Source of the DNA: a virus
Strand: one strand, 5' to 3'
IMG/VR virus record: IMGVR_UViG_3300040810_000454
Span: 1-32,244 of that record
DNA: 32,244 bases
Of the stretch, positions 7,002-15,113 are shown one piece after another. The stretch's first letter is position 1, and every line of letters begins with the position of its first letter. Under the pieces are notes generated by a model. It was given only the letters and a program-made list of their open reading frames with translations. It was not told the origin of the DNA and ran no database searches. The translations under genes and the position numbers were made by a program.

Positions 7002-7165
7002 TGGTTAGTAGAGCAAAAAAACTTGTAAAGCTGCTTGAGCGACTAATCAAGCAAGATCATCTCTATACTGACGATAAGATTCGTGAGATGAAAGTCCAAC
7101 TTAGGGAGTTGAAAGAGCAACTCGCAGAAATCGAAAAGAAAACATCAAAAGGATTTGGAGAATGA
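7001..7165 (+). CDS. Small coiled-coil protein, 54 aa
   Basis: Reads MVSRAKKLVKLLERLIKQD through YTDDKIREMKVQLRELKEQLAEIEKK and ends KTSKGFGE. Heptad-like Leu/Ile spacing through residues 8-48 predicts a coiled coil. It is basic at the start. It overlaps the gene before by one base and thyX by four bases (ATGA), so it is part of the thyX operon. Function unknown; a conserved small protein in cyanophages as far as I recall. Confidence 0.75.
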   Translation: MVSRAKKLVKLLERLIKQDHLYTDDKIREMKVQLRELKEQLAEIEKKTSKGFGE

Positions 7166-7797
7166 GCGTAAAACTGGTTAGTGTAACTCCTGATGCGGAG
7201 CAGACGATGGCATATGTTGCTAGAGTCTCTAATCCAAATAATCAGGAAAACCCCAACTATGCAAAACTGTTGGGTTATTGTATCAAGCACAACCACTGGT
7301 CTGTGTTTGAGCAGAGTTTTATGACTCTGGAGATTGAAACTACTCGTGGACTGGCAGCTCAGATCCTCCGGCATCGGAGCTTCACATATCAAGAATTTTC
7401 ACAACGCTATGCTGATTCTTCCCTACTCGCGGAGACGATTCCAGTCCCAGAACTTCGTCGTCAGGACACCAAGAATCGTCAGAATTCTATTGATGACTTG
7501 GATCCAGAGTTTGTGGAGTTGACTAACAAGCAGATTGAAACTTACTTTGCTCAAGGTATGAGTTTGTATCAGCACTTGCTTGATAATGGTGTTGCAAAAG
7601 AGTGTGCTCGTTTTGTGCTTCCTCTGGCAACTCCTACTCGCTTGTATATGTCAGGATCTTGCCGAAGCTGGATTCATTACATTCAACTGCGTTCTGCTAA
7701 TGGTACCCAGAAGGAACATATGGAGATTGCAGAGGCATGTAAGCAAATCTTTGCAGAACAATTTCCCACAGTTGCAGAAGCACTGGAATGGGTCTAA
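7162..7797 (+). CDS. thyX: FAD-dependent thymidylate synthase ThyX
   Basis: 211 aa, the normal ThyX length. The hallmark motif RHRSFTYQEFSQRY at about residues 72-85 carries the RHR-x7-S signature that binds FAD and dUMP. C-terminal residues (SCRSWIHYIQLR...) fit the substrate-binding helix of the family. The enzyme makes dTMP from dUMP using methylene-tetrahydrofolate and reduced FAD, supplying thymidine for phage DNA replication; marine cyanobacteria also use ThyX. Start ATG 7162 overlaps the preceding gene by 4 nt. Confidence 0.95.
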   Translation: MSVKLVSVTPDAEQTMAYVARVSNPNNQENPNYAKLLGYCIKHNHWSVFEQSFMTLEIETTRGLAAQILRHRSFTYQEFSQRYADSSLLAETIPVPELRRQDTKNRQNSIDDLDPEFVELTNKQIETYFAQGMSLYQHLLDNGVAKECARFVLPLATPTRLYMSGSCRSWIHYIQLRSANGTQKEHMEIAEACKQIFAEQFPTVAEALEWV

Positions 7798-7801
7798 ATA
7801 C
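7794..7801 (+). promoter_or_regulatory. Late promoter box (CTAAATAC)
   Basis: CTAAATAC overlaps the TAA of thyX and lies 21 nt before the ATG at 7822, so the genes from 7822 onward could also be transcribed late. Confidence 0.5.
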
Positions 7802-7821
7802 AATATCTTGAATTTCTAACA

Positions 7822-8070
7822 ATGGCAACATATCCCGTAGTGAATAAGACCACTGGTGAGCAAAAAGAAGTTGTGATGAGTATTCACGACTGGAATCAGT
7901 GGTTAGAAGATAATCCAGACTGGACACGCGATTGGTCCGATCCATCCACTGCACCGATGGCTACCGACGTTGGTGAATGGAGAGATAGACTCGTCGCAAA
8001 GAATCCTGGATGGAACGATGTGCTTGGAAAAGCAGCACAAATGCCTGGTTCTAAAGTTAAAAAAATCTAA
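7822..8070 (+). CDS. Conserved cyanophage hypothetical, Trp-rich, 82 aa
   Basis: Begins MATYPVVNKTTGEQKEVVMS and contains a Trp-rich block HDWNQWLEDNPDWTRDW followed by STAPMATDVGEWRDRL and NPGWNDVLGKA. The opening resembles the start of FmdB-like regulatory proteins (.TY.V...TGE), but the FmdB cysteines are absent, so no zinc ribbon can form. The stop overlaps the phoH start (TAATG), which ties the two genes together. Function unknown. Confidence 0.75.
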   Translation: MATYPVVNKTTGEQKEVVMSIHDWNQWLEDNPDWTRDWSDPSTAPMATDVGEWRDRLVAKNPGWNDVLGKAAQMPGSKVKKI

Positions 8071-8828
8071 TGGCAAGAAGAAAAAGAGCATCTGCAGAGC
8101 AACCTATTGGGGTTGGACTCACGACAAAGCAGATGAAGAGAAAGAAACCTCTGAGTTCTGAGTACTTGGTGGAAATTGATCCACTTACTGACAATCAAAA
8201 AACTCTTTTCGATTCATACCGAGAAGGAAAGCACTTGATTGCTTATGGTTGTGCAGGTACAGGAAAGACGTTTATTACCCTCTACAATGCACTTCGTGAT
8301 GTATTGGATGAAAGAACACCTTATGAGCGTATCTACCTTGTACGTTCGCTTGTAGCGACCAGAGAGATTGGTTTCCTTCCTGGTTCACATGAAGATAAGG
8401 CAGACATTTACCAGATTCCATATAAGAATATGGTGAAGTATATGTTCCAGATGCCTTCTGATGCTGACTTTGAGATGCTCTATGGAAATCTCAAATCACA
8501 AGAAACCATCAAGTTCTGGTCTACTTCATTTCTTCGTGGAACCACTCTTGATAATGCAATTGTGATTGTTGACGAATTCCAGAATCTTAACTTCCACGAA
8601 CTTGACAGTATTATCACCCGTGTTGGTGAAAATACCAAAATTTGTTTCTGTGGTGATGCTGTTCAGTCAGACTTACAGAAGACAAATGAGCGTAATGGTA
8701 TCGTAGACTTTATGAATATATTGCGTAAAATGCCATCGTTTGATATAATTGAATTTGGTGTAAATGACATCGTTCGCTCTGGACTTGTCAAAGAGTATAT
8801 TCTAGCAAAAATGGATTCTGGGTTTTAA
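8070..8828 (+). CDS. phoH: PhoH-like P-loop ATPase
   Basis: 252 aa. Walker A GCAGTGKT at about residues 60-67, Walker B IVIVDEFQN near 164-172, and the conserved FCGDAVQSDL block near 192-201, all typical of PhoH-like proteins with a superfamily-1-type ATPase fold. The N-terminal 30 residues are basic (MARRKRAS...KRKK). PhoH is common in marine phages and was named for the phosphate-starvation gene of E. coli; its real role is not settled. No PHO box was identified here. It lies between a Trp-rich hypothetical gene and an oxygenase-like gene. Confidence 0.93.
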   Translation: MARRKRASAEQPIGVGLTTKQMKRKKPLSSEYLVEIDPLTDNQKTLFDSYREGKHLIAYGCAGTGKTFITLYNALRDVLDERTPYERIYLVRSLVATREIGFLPGSHEDKADIYQIPYKNMVKYMFQMPSDADFEMLYGNLKSQETIKFWSTSFLRGTTLDNAIVIVDEFQNLNFHELDSIITRVGENTKICFCGDAVQSDLQKTNERNGIVDFMNILRKMPSFDIIEFGVNDIVRSGLVKEYILAKMDSGF

Positions 8829-8829
8829 T

Positions 8830-9531
8830 ATGTTTTTTCCTGTAACATGTGTGGATGATTTTTATGATGATGTTGACAACGTTAGGGATTTTGCTCTCTC
8901 GTTAAAATACTCAAAAAATTTTAATGATAATTTTCCAGGAGAAAGAACTGAGTGTTTATCTACCATAGATAAAACTTTTTTTGATTATTTTTGCACTAAA
9001 CTTTTTTCTTTATTTTTTGATCTTAATCAAACTGAGATTAATTGGGAATTAAATACACATTTTCAAAAGACATATCAATATGATTCACCTGAAAAATATT
9101 TTTTAGATGTAAACTCTGGATGGTGTCATTTAGATATACGATGCATATTGGGAGGAGTAATTTATTTAAATCAAAATCCTAACCCAGATGCAGGTACTAT
9201 CATTTGCAAATTAAACAATAATAATTATAAACCTTTTGAAAATACAGAATGGGTAAGTGCCAGAAACAATTTTTATAATAAAAAATCAAATGATATTGAA
9301 AAATACGTAAACGTAAAGAAAAATCATCATAAAAATTTTGATACAACTTTGGAGTTTAAAAATGAGTATAACAGAATGATCTGTTATGATTCAGATTACT
9401 GGCATAGAGAATCTCAATTTTCAATGCCAGATGAAGATTTTAGATTAACTCAAGTTTTTTTTATTACAGAAATGCAGTGCAAAAACCCGACTCTTCCACC
9501 CTATTTGAGATCTAAAAAATATGTCATTTAA
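8830..9531 (+). CDS. 2OG-Fe(II) oxygenase-like (DUF6445-type) protein
   Basis: 233 aa. A WCHLDIR segment (about residues 97-103) supplies an H-x-D pair, followed by GGVIYLNQNPNPDAGTI, then a distal WHRESQF histidine (about residue 197) and FRLTQVFFI with an arginine. This H-x-D...H...R order and the beta strands fit the double-stranded beta-helix of 2-oxoglutarate/Fe(II) oxygenases, as in DUF6445 proteins of marine phages. The substrate is unknown. The gene is strikingly AT-rich, with runs of T and A and many AAT, TTT and ATA codons, unlike phoH before it, which suggests a separate acquisition. It overlaps the next gene by 11 nt. Confidence 0.65.
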   Translation: MFFPVTCVDDFYDDVDNVRDFALSLKYSKNFNDNFPGERTECLSTIDKTFFDYFCTKLFSLFFDLNQTEINWELNTHFQKTYQYDSPEKYFLDVNSGWCHLDIRCILGGVIYLNQNPNPDAGTIICKLNNNNYKPFENTEWVSARNNFYNKKSNDIEKYVNVKKNHHKNFDTTLEFKNEYNRMICYDSDYWHRESQFSMPDEDFRLTQVFFITEMQCKNPTLPPYLRSKKYVI

Positions 9532-10204
9532 TCATGTTGATATTAGTCTCCCTCAACTTGAGAGGGAGACCATTGATGGGGTCAGATATTACTCTGTTCC
9601 CGATGAAGAAGAACTTCTCCGACTGGTCTCCATCACTTCGGTGACCAGTCATTTTAATAAGGAGATCTTTGTCAAATGGCGCAAGAAAGTTGGTAATGAA
9701 GAAGCAGACCGTATCACGAAAGCAGCAACAAGTCGTGGTACAGACATGCACACACTAGTAGAACATCACCTTAAAAACGAGGATCTACCAAAAGTCCAAC
9801 CGATTTCCGATTTTCTTTTTAAGATTGCAAAATCAGACCTCAATCGTATAAATAATATATACGCACTTGAAGGTTCCCTATATAGTAAGCAACTAGGCAT
9901 TGCTGGAACCGTTGATTGTATTGCTGAATATGATGACGAACTAGCAATAATCGACTTTAAGACTTCCAAAAAACCAAAACCACGCGAGTGGATCGACCAC
10001 TATTTTGTACAGTGCATGGCATATGGTTGTATGCTGTACGAACTGACAGGAATTTCTGTCAAAAAACTTGTAATCATTATGGCTTGTGAAAATGGAGAAT
10101 GCGTCGTCTATGAAGAACGAGACAAAACAAAGTACATCAAACTTCTCACCCAATATATTGGAAAGTTTGTTAGAGATAAACTGGAACTCTATGGAACAGA
10201 ATAA
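9521..10204 (+). CDS. PD-(D/E)XK superfamily exonuclease
   Basis: 227 aa. Core motif: GTVDCIAEYDDELAIIDFKT at about residues 127-146, giving the metal-binding D and the later D-F-K of a PD-(D/E)XK nuclease (RecB/Cas4-like). An upstream GTDMHTLVEHH helix (about residues 73-83) matches the H of this group. Downstream QCMAYG fits the RecB-family Q...Y motif. T4-like cyanophages usually carry this gene in the replication/recombination block, probably trimming DNA ends. Starts within the previous gene and ends overlapping the gp33 start. Confidence 0.82.
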   Translation: MSFNHVDISLPQLERETIDGVRYYSVPDEEELLRLVSITSVTSHFNKEIFVKWRKKVGNEEADRITKAATSRGTDMHTLVEHHLKNEDLPKVQPISDFLFKIAKSDLNRINNIYALEGSLYSKQLGIAGTVDCIAEYDDELAIIDFKTSKKPKPREWIDHYFVQCMAYGCMLYELTGISVKKLVIIMACENGECVVYEERDKTKYIKLLTQYIGKFVRDKLELYGTE

Positions 10205-10451
10205 AGAACTAGAACAGGCTATCGAAAGCAAATTTTTAACACCTTCTAAGTTTGCTTTGGAGATTGAAAAGATTGTAATTGAGGAAAACTTTAACTACAT
10301 CGATGCTATTTGTCACTATTGCGAAATCAATAGTCTTGAAGTAGAATCGGTGACGAAACTGATTTCTAAACCACTGAAAGAAAAGTTGAAATGGGATGCT
10401 ACCCGTCTTAACTTTATGAAAAAAACTTCGAGAGCAAAGCTTCCTCTATGA
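10191..10451 (+). CDS. 33: gp33-like late promoter transcription accessory protein
   Basis: 86 aa from ATG 10191, which overlaps the end of the nuclease gene by 14 nt. The body FALEIEKIVIEENFNYIDAI then CHYCEIN and KLISKPLKEKLKWDATRLN matches what I know of cyanophage gp33, which is shorter than T4 gp33 (112 aa). In T4, gp33 links RNA polymerase to the sliding clamp and, with sigma gp55, activates late promoters; late boxes of that type are abundant in this window. The sigma gene is not in the window. The end overlaps the next start as ATGA. Confidence 0.75.
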   Translation: MEQNKELEQAIESKFLTPSKFALEIEKIVIEENFNYIDAICHYCEINSLEVESVTKLISKPLKEKLKWDATRLNFMKKTSRAKLPL

Positions 10452-11044
10452 CCGTGACACCCTTTGAAACCTACCAACATTATTTGTCACTAAAAAATCA
10501 TTTCACAAACCCAAAATACGACTTCTTTAAGTACGGTGCAAAGACTCGCGCCAGTGTTACTTCTTTCAACAAACGGAAGGACAAATACTGGTTCGAAAAG
10601 ACTTCCCGCAAGTATTCTGATAAAGAAGTCGTAGATTTTTTAGTATCTAATTTCACTGCCACCGATAACCCGCAAAACCTATGGATTGGAGAAATTATCA
10701 ATTCTGGCGAAAGAAATTACGCAGATTGGATGAAACGCCAACAGAGTTTGACATACTTGTTCAAAGAGCAAAGCAACGAATTGTTATCGGAGAACGAGTT
10801 AGAGACTTTGTTCAACTGTACCAAGGGACATCCTCTAATACTCAAAAAATTTCTAAGCGGGAGCGTATCGCTAGAAACCTTGACAATCTTCGACAAAGTA
10901 TTCCATTTCTCAAAAAACTTTGATAAGAAGTTAGATGATCCGGTGTGGGAATCCGTCAGTCTGAAAATGAAGAAGTATTCTCCGTTTCTAAATATTGATA
11001 TGTTCCAATACAAGAAAATTTTACGGTCTATTATCAATGAGTGA
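10448..11044 (+). CDS. 59: gp59 loader of the replicative helicase
   Basis: 198 aa versus 217 in T4. Shared features: N-terminal YQHYLSLKNHF and YDFFKYG, then FNKRKDKYWFEKTSRKYSDKE, and a C-terminal WESVSLKMKKYSPFLNID matching the T4 order. gp59 binds fork DNA and gp32 and loads the gp41 helicase. It sits between gp33 and a DUF1825 gene, with gp32 close by, consistent with the T4 interaction. Both ends overlap neighbouring genes, so it is tightly coupled. Confidence 0.88.
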   Translation: MTVTPFETYQHYLSLKNHFTNPKYDFFKYGAKTRASVTSFNKRKDKYWFEKTSRKYSDKEVVDFLVSNFTATDNPQNLWIGEIINSGERNYADWMKRQQSLTYLFKEQSNELLSENELETLFNCTKGHPLILKKFLSGSVSLETLTIFDKVFHFSKNFDKKLDDPVWESVSLKMKKYSPFLNIDMFQYKKILRSIINE

Positions 11045-11369
11045 CTTTTTTAAATCTGATATTATCCAAGACGAACTAACTGAGATTAATAATCTTCAGG
11101 AGGAAATCTATGGTAGCATCCTAACCTTTGGTGGTATGGATAATGAGACCAAAAGGGAACATGTTGAGATGTTACAGACCTTGCTAGAAAAGCAAAGGAT
11201 CATGTATACTAGATTGTCCCTTTCAGACGACCCACAAGCGGTTGAGATGAAAGAGAACCTACGCAAATCAGTAGCACTGATGGGTTTCCCACCAGACACT
11301 GATATGTCAATTTTATTCGACAGTATGAAAGAAACAATTGAATCCCTCAAAGACTATCTTGACGACTGA
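11037..11369 (+). CDS. DUF1825-like protein, 110 aa
   Basis: Start ATG 11037, overlapping gp59 by 8 nt. The product MSDFFKSDIIQDELTEINNL, with LLEKQRIMYTRLSLSDDP and LMGFPPDTDMSILFDSM later on, matches the DUF1825 pattern (F.S..VQ.E...., RY.....RL.LS.D, ..G..P..M). DUF1825 is found almost only in cyanobacteria and their phages; function unknown. Mostly helical and acidic. The -35 element of the gp32 promoter lies in its last codons. Confidence 0.75.
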   Translation: MSDFFKSDIIQDELTEINNLQEEIYGSILTFGGMDNETKREHVEMLQTLLEKQRIMYTRLSLSDDPQAVEMKENLRKSVALMGFPPDTDMSILFDSMKETIESLKDYLDD

Positions 11370-11387
11370 GGGCATCCTTGCTATACT
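11359..11387 (+). promoter_or_regulatory. Sigma70-type promoter of gp32, TTGACG-N17-TATACT
   Basis: TTGACG (11359-11364) overlaps the last codons of the DUF1825 gene; TATACT is at 11382-11387 with a 17-nt spacer. The predicted start near 11394 gives a 39-nt leader for gp32. The leader contains repeated AATCC/CCGA strings (11398-11430) and a GAGG (11422-11425) before the ATG. Confidence 0.78.
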
Positions 11388-11432
11388 ATCCGAGTAAATC
11401 CCCCGAATCCAAACTAATCCGAGGTAATCCAA

Positions 11433-12362
11433 ATGTCTTTCGCAGACCTTAAAAAGCAATCCAAACTGGGCTCCCTGACCGCAAAACTGGTCAAGGAAGT
11501 CGAAAAGATGAATAACAATAGCGGTTCCAGCGGCGATGATCGCTTGTGGAAACTGGAATGTGATAAGAGCGGCAACGGTTATGCCGTTATCCGTTTCCTC
11601 CCTGCTCCCGAAGGAGAGGACCTTCCTTTCGTGAAACTCTACAGTCACGCCTTCCAAGGTCCTGGTGGTTGGTATATTGAGAACTCCCTGACCACTCTTG
11701 GTCAGAAGGATCCTGTGTCTGAGTACAACACGATGCTGTGGAACAACGGCACCGATGCTGGTAAGGAAGCAGCACGCAAGCAGAAGCGCAAACTGACCTA
11801 CATCGCTAACATCTATGTGGTCAAGGACCCTGCTAACCCTGCTAACGAGGGTAAGGTGTTCCTGTTCAAGTTCGGTAAGAAGATCTTCGACAAACTCACT
11901 GCTGCCATGCAACCTGAGTTTGAAGATGAGGAAGCAATTGATCCCTTTGACTTCTGGCAAGGTGCTAACTTCAAACTGAAAGCAAAGAACGTTGCTGGTT
12001 ACCGTAACTATGACTCTTCCGAGTTCGCACGTCCTGATGCTCTCCTGGACGATGATGATGCTATGGAAGCAGTCTGGAAGAAGGAATATTCTCTCGCTGA
12101 ACTTGTTGCTGCTGACCAGTTCAAGGACTATGATGCTCTGAAGAAGCGTCTTGATTATGTTCTGGGTGTTCGTGGTGTTCCTAAGATGCAGGACCCCGAA
12201 ACTGTTGAGATGGAAGAGTCCTGGGAGCGTGAGCGTCGTGGTGAGTCTGCACCCGAGGTTCCCCAGTCTATGAAGGATGAACTGAGCAGTCTCTCTTCGA
12301 GTTCTTCTTCTGAAGAAGAAGATGATGCTCTGTCCTACTTCGCACGTCTTGCTGAAGATTGA
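11433..12362 (+). CDS. 32: gp32 single-stranded DNA-binding protein
   Basis: 309 aa (T4: 301). N-terminal basic LKKQSKLGSL for cooperative binding, core FLPAPEGEDLPFVKLYSHAF and GGWYIENSL as in the T4 OB fold, and an acidic Ser/Asp/Glu-rich C-terminus (SSSSSEEEDDALSYF) that recruits partners. The cysteines of the T4 zinc-binding loop are replaced (TTLGQKDPVSEYN), so no zinc site is expected; I believe this is usual for cyanophage gp32. Codon use is strongly biased to CTG, GGT, AAC and CGT with no ATA or TTA codons that I see, in line with very high expression. It has its own promoter. Confidence 0.95.
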   Translation: MSFADLKKQSKLGSLTAKLVKEVEKMNNNSGSSGDDRLWKLECDKSGNGYAVIRFLPAPEGEDLPFVKLYSHAFQGPGGWYIENSLTTLGQKDPVSEYNTMLWNNGTDAGKEAARKQKRKLTYIANIYVVKDPANPANEGKVFLFKFGKKIFDKLTAAMQPEFEDEEAIDPFDFWQGANFKLKAKNVAGYRNYDSSEFARPDALLDDDDAMEAVWKKEYSLAELVAADQFKDYDALKKRLDYVLGVRGVPKMQDPETVEMEESWERERRGESAPEVPQSMKDELSSLSSSSSSEEEDDALSYFARLAED

Positions 12363-12946
12363 AGTCTGATTACACAATAGACCGTGTAACCAAGTCTGAT
12401 GCCGCAGATTTACTTCTGCGGTATCATTATCTTAAAGATATTTCGAAAGGTTTCAAATCTGGTTATAATTACGGTCTATACAAGAAAAATGACTTTTCAC
12501 CTCTAAATATTGGAGGTATTCAGGGAGTCTGCATCTTTACTGGACTCCCTGTTCCAGAAATTGCAAAAGGCGCATTTGGACTAGAACGTAATGAGCAACA
12601 AGGACTCTTCGAACTCTCAAGACTCTGCATCCACCCCGATACTCAGCAGAGAGAGTATAATATCACTTCTTGGTTCGTTTCAAAGGCGATTAAGAGACTT
12701 AGAAAAGACACAGAAGTTAAAGCAATCATCTCATACGCTGATAGTGACCGCCATAGTGGTACAATCTATCGCGCTTGTAACTTTATGTATTGTGGATTAT
12801 CAGATGCAAAAAAAGATTTCTACTATGCAGACGGAACTAAGCACTCTCGTGGCAAAGTAAAAGGTGCTGAGGGAGAATGGAAAGACCGCTCCCGCAAACA
12901 CAGGTATGTGATGGTCTTTGATAAGAATCTTGACCTATTGTGGTGA
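12359..12946 (+). CDS. Mom-like DNA modification protein (GNAT fold)
   Basis: 195 aa. Starts at TTG 12359, overlapping the gp32 stop (GATTGA); no in-frame ATG lies nearby, so translation is probably coupled to gp32. Signature blocks: LLLRYHYLKDIS, GGIQGVCIFTGLPV, FELSRLCIHP, NITSWFVSKAIK and then AIISYADSDRHSGTIYRACN followed by YCG. These match Mu Mom-type proteins (adenine methylcarbamoylation), which adopt a GNAT-like fold and protect phage DNA from restriction. It could instead be another GNAT transferase. It ends convergently with gp53, overlapping it by 12 bp. Confidence 0.6.
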   Translation: MKSDYTIDRVTKSDAADLLLRYHYLKDISKGFKSGYNYGLYKKNDFSPLNIGGIQGVCIFTGLPVPEIAKGAFGLERNEQQGLFELSRLCIHPDTQQREYNITSWFVSKAIKRLRKDTEVKAIISYADSDRHSGTIYRACNFMYCGLSDAKKDFYYADGTKHSRGKVKGAEGEWKDRSRKHRYVMVFDKNLDLLW

Positions 12947-13585
12947 GGTATTTCTAGTATTCTCTGTTATAGCTAGTCTTCTATTGACAAACTGAGAAGA
13001 TTTTTCATAATGCATAATTCTTCTCATGTCACCAATATAGAGTTGTAAGTAATCTGGTTTTAAGATGTAAATGAATCTCTTATCATCATTCAATCTTGTC
13101 TCATATTCGTAGTTTGTAATTCCAGTTACTGGATTCAAATTCAATAATGTATTGCTTGGATTTGGAATAGTAAAGTTTGAGTCAACAACTTTACCTTTAG
13201 GAAGAATAACTCTTCCAGATGAATCTTTTACCTCAGTTGTCTCATAAAAACGAATCGCATTCAAATCTGTACCATACTTGTTCTCAGCGTAACGATATAA
13301 GTCTGCATCAGGAAGAGGCCACTGGTCATGCAAATTTACAATACCAGCAGACATCATAACAACCCAATCTAAATCACTAGACCCGTACAGTTGCTCAGCG
13401 ATTGTGTCGGGTCTTTCTCCATGTCCAATCTCATACTTATTAAACAGAGTAAAAACATTTTGTAAGTCATCACGAAGTTTGACTCTTCTGAATAAATTTT
13501 TAACTCTTACATACTCAGTCGAGGAAGTTTTAGTTGATAATGGTGACTGGTAATATAAGTCTGGTAGTTCTCTGAAGTAAGACAT
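12935..13585 (-). CDS. 53: Baseplate wedge subunit gp53
   Basis: 216 aa (T4 gp53: 196). N-terminal MSYFRELPDLYYQSPL and central FTLFNKYEIGHGERPDTIAE followed by YGSSDLDWVVMMSAGIVN are the typical gp53 opening, here with a LysM-like (Y.I..GERPDTIAE..YG...W) segment. gp53 joins neighbouring wedges in the T4 baseplate. Last gene of a four-gene minus-strand cluster; its start overlaps the stop of gp48 by one base. Confidence 0.9.
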   Translation of the reverse strand: MSYFRELPDLYYQSPLSTKTSSTEYVRVKNLFRRVKLRDDLQNVFTLFNKYEIGHGERPDTIAEQLYGSSDLDWVVMMSAGIVNLHDQWPLPDADLYRYAENKYGTDLNAIRFYETTEVKDSSGRVILPKGKVVDSNFTIPNPSNTLLNLNPVTGITNYEYETRLNDDKRFIYILKPDYLQLYIGDMRRIMHYEKSSQFVNRRLAITENTRNTSPQ

Positions 13586-14685
13586 TAGTAACCAACTCCT
13601 CCTACATTTTCATAATCTTCGGTATAAAGTGGGTTCAGTTCTTGGAAGTCAAGTTGCATCGTAATATGAACTGGTGTTCCATCATAATACGTTGCATATG
13701 TATTAGATCCTGTATAGTTAACGAGGACATTTGTGAGTGCCATCGGTAAAAACCTATTCAGGAATGGATGAGGACTATTTCCTTTTCTATACTCTAGTTG
13801 AAATACTTTCGGTGTCTTAATAAAGACTCCTTGCAAAGTAGATGACTCTGAAGTTTTTGATGGTGTCATAGACTTTTTCAAAGTTCTAATAATATTCTTT
13901 ATTTCTTCACCTTCCCTTACACTTCTAGCAACAAAGTTAAACGTAAAACTAAAGGTTCTAATATTGACACCCTGGAATAATAATTCCATATTTGGGTTAA
14001 ATACTTGACCAGTAGCCCTTGCGATTAGTCCAGTAGCACTTACATTGCCACCAAGAGCACCATAGGCTTGACCAGCGACAGCAGCAATTAAAGCATTTTT
14101 TGCTCCTGGGTCTTGCACTAGCTCATTTATTGCTGCTCCTCCCAACTCAAAATATTTTCTCACCGCAGCACCTGGATCCTTGAGAGCGTCAGCACCAAAA
14201 GCAAGACCAAAAGCAGATAATGGATCAAGACTATCTTCACCCCAAGTAACTGAGTTGGTATCAGTTAGATTTTGTGGTATTGGTAAGTATATGTATCCGT
14301 TTATTTTTTCTCCATTTTTTTGAAATCTTTCTGTTGCTGTTTGTGATGATAGATTTATTTTCCCAATATCTTCAGCAGTTACTGACTCATCAGTAATCTT
14401 TCCCTGTTTATCTTTTTTTACAATGTTTCCTTTTTCATTCTGACCAAAAGAAATACCACCTAAGTTTAATCCAACTTTTTCATAATCTAAGACCTTTATT
14501 TTCAAATAGTCTGTGCTATTGTCAAGTCTAGCAAGAGGATATCTGTATGAATATTTTTTTGGTCTAGAAGCACTACCACCTCCACCATTCACATTTCCAC
14601 TACTTGCGTTAGGTGCAGTATTTGTCTTTTTTGCAGGAGGATAACCCCTCCTTCTTGCTGCTTCTCTTGGGTCGGTTACTGCCAT
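13585..14685 (-). CDS. 48: Baseplate tail tube cap gp48
   Basis: 366 aa (T4: 364). N-terminal 40 residues are basic and Gly/Ser/Pro rich. A central hydrophobic Ala/Gly segment (about residues 150-230) is followed by NMELLFQGVNIRTFSFTFNF and by VFQLEYRKG, FLPMALTNVLVNYTG and HITMQLDFQELNPLYTEDY, a tail-tube-like beta fold. gp48 and gp54 form the platform on which the tail tube polymerises. It is preceded by a late box on its strand and lies next to gp53, as both are baseplate parts. Confidence 0.9.
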   Translation of the reverse strand: MAVTDPREAARRRGYPPAKKTNTAPNASSGNVNGGGGSASRPKKYSYRYPLARLDNSTDYLKIKVLDYEKVGLNLGGISFGQNEKGNIVKKDKQGKITDESVTAEDIGKINLSSQTATERFQKNGEKINGYIYLPIPQNLTDTNSVTWGEDSLDPLSAFGLAFGADALKDPGAAVRKYFELGGAAINELVQDPGAKNALIAAVAGQAYGALGGNVSATGLIARATGQVFNPNMELLFQGVNIRTFSFTFNFVARSVREGEEIKNIIRTLKKSMTPSKTSESSTLQGVFIKTPKVFQLEYRKGNSPHPFLNRFLPMALTNVLVNYTGSNTYATYYDGTPVHITMQLDFQELNPLYTEDYENVGGVGY

Positions 14686-14696
14686 TATAGGACTTT

Positions 14697-15113
14697 CTAG
14701 TTATTTAGACGAATGTTAGCAAAACTCAAAGCATTTAAATCTTTCACTTCTGCTGGATAAACCTCATAAAGACCACCAGCAACTTCACTCCAAGTGTATT
14801 GTCTCATTTGACGCCAGTGAAAGTTTTCCCCACGAAATCCCCAAGGAAAGATATCAGTTACAGCAACAAAAGGATTTTGGTCATAGTTTATCATAGGTGT
14901 TTTGGCATTATATACAAAAATGTATAACTTACCAGGTTGAACGGATTGTTTTGAAATCTCAGATTGTTTCAAGGTTTCCATCAATTCAACCATAATATCA
15001 TCAGGGTCTTCAATACCAATCAGGTCATTCACTATTCCACGAATACGATTACGATTAGTATCAGTATCTGTTGGTCTTTTAGTTTTTTGTTGGGTGACCT
15101 TTTTTCTAGGCAT
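14697..15113 (-). CDS. Hypothetical structural-cluster protein, 138 aa
   Basis: N-terminus strongly basic and Thr-rich (MPRKKVTQQKTKRPTDTDT), then a helix VNDLIGIEDPDDIMVELMET and a compact domain KLYIFVYNAKTPMINYDQNP, FVAVTDIFPWGFRGENFHW. The YD..PFVAV.D....GF.G.NFHW block is one I associate with small conserved T4-like phage proteins, but I cannot name a function. It lies between gp4 and gp48, with its start abutting the gp4 stop, so a head-completion or baseplate role is possible. Confidence 0.72.
   Translation of the reverse strand: MPRKKVTQQKTKRPTDTDTNRNRIRGIVNDLIGIEDPDDIMVELMETLKQSEISKQSVQPGKLYIFVYNAKTPMINYDQNPFVAVTDIFPWGFRGENFHWRQMRQYTWSEVAGGLYEVYPAEVKDLNALSFANIRLNN
14701..14708 (-). 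promoter_or_regulatory. Late promoter box for gp48-gp53 (CTAAATAA on minus strand)
   Basis: CTAAATAA reads leftward from 14708 to 14701, within the last codons of the upstream 138-aa gene and 15 nt before the gp48 ATG at 14685. Confidence 0.5.

Noticed and set aside
11313-12377. 354-codon open frame on the minus strand across gp32
   Set aside because: It mirrors the strongly biased gp32 codons and has no plausible protein features or ribosome site. gp32 on the plus strand is certain.
12591-12860. 89-codon plus-strand frame inside the Mom-like gene, with a membrane-span-like stretch
   Set aside because: No clear Shine-Dalgarno and fully covered by a better gene. An overprinted gene cannot be excluded but nothing besides the hydrophobic stretch supports it.
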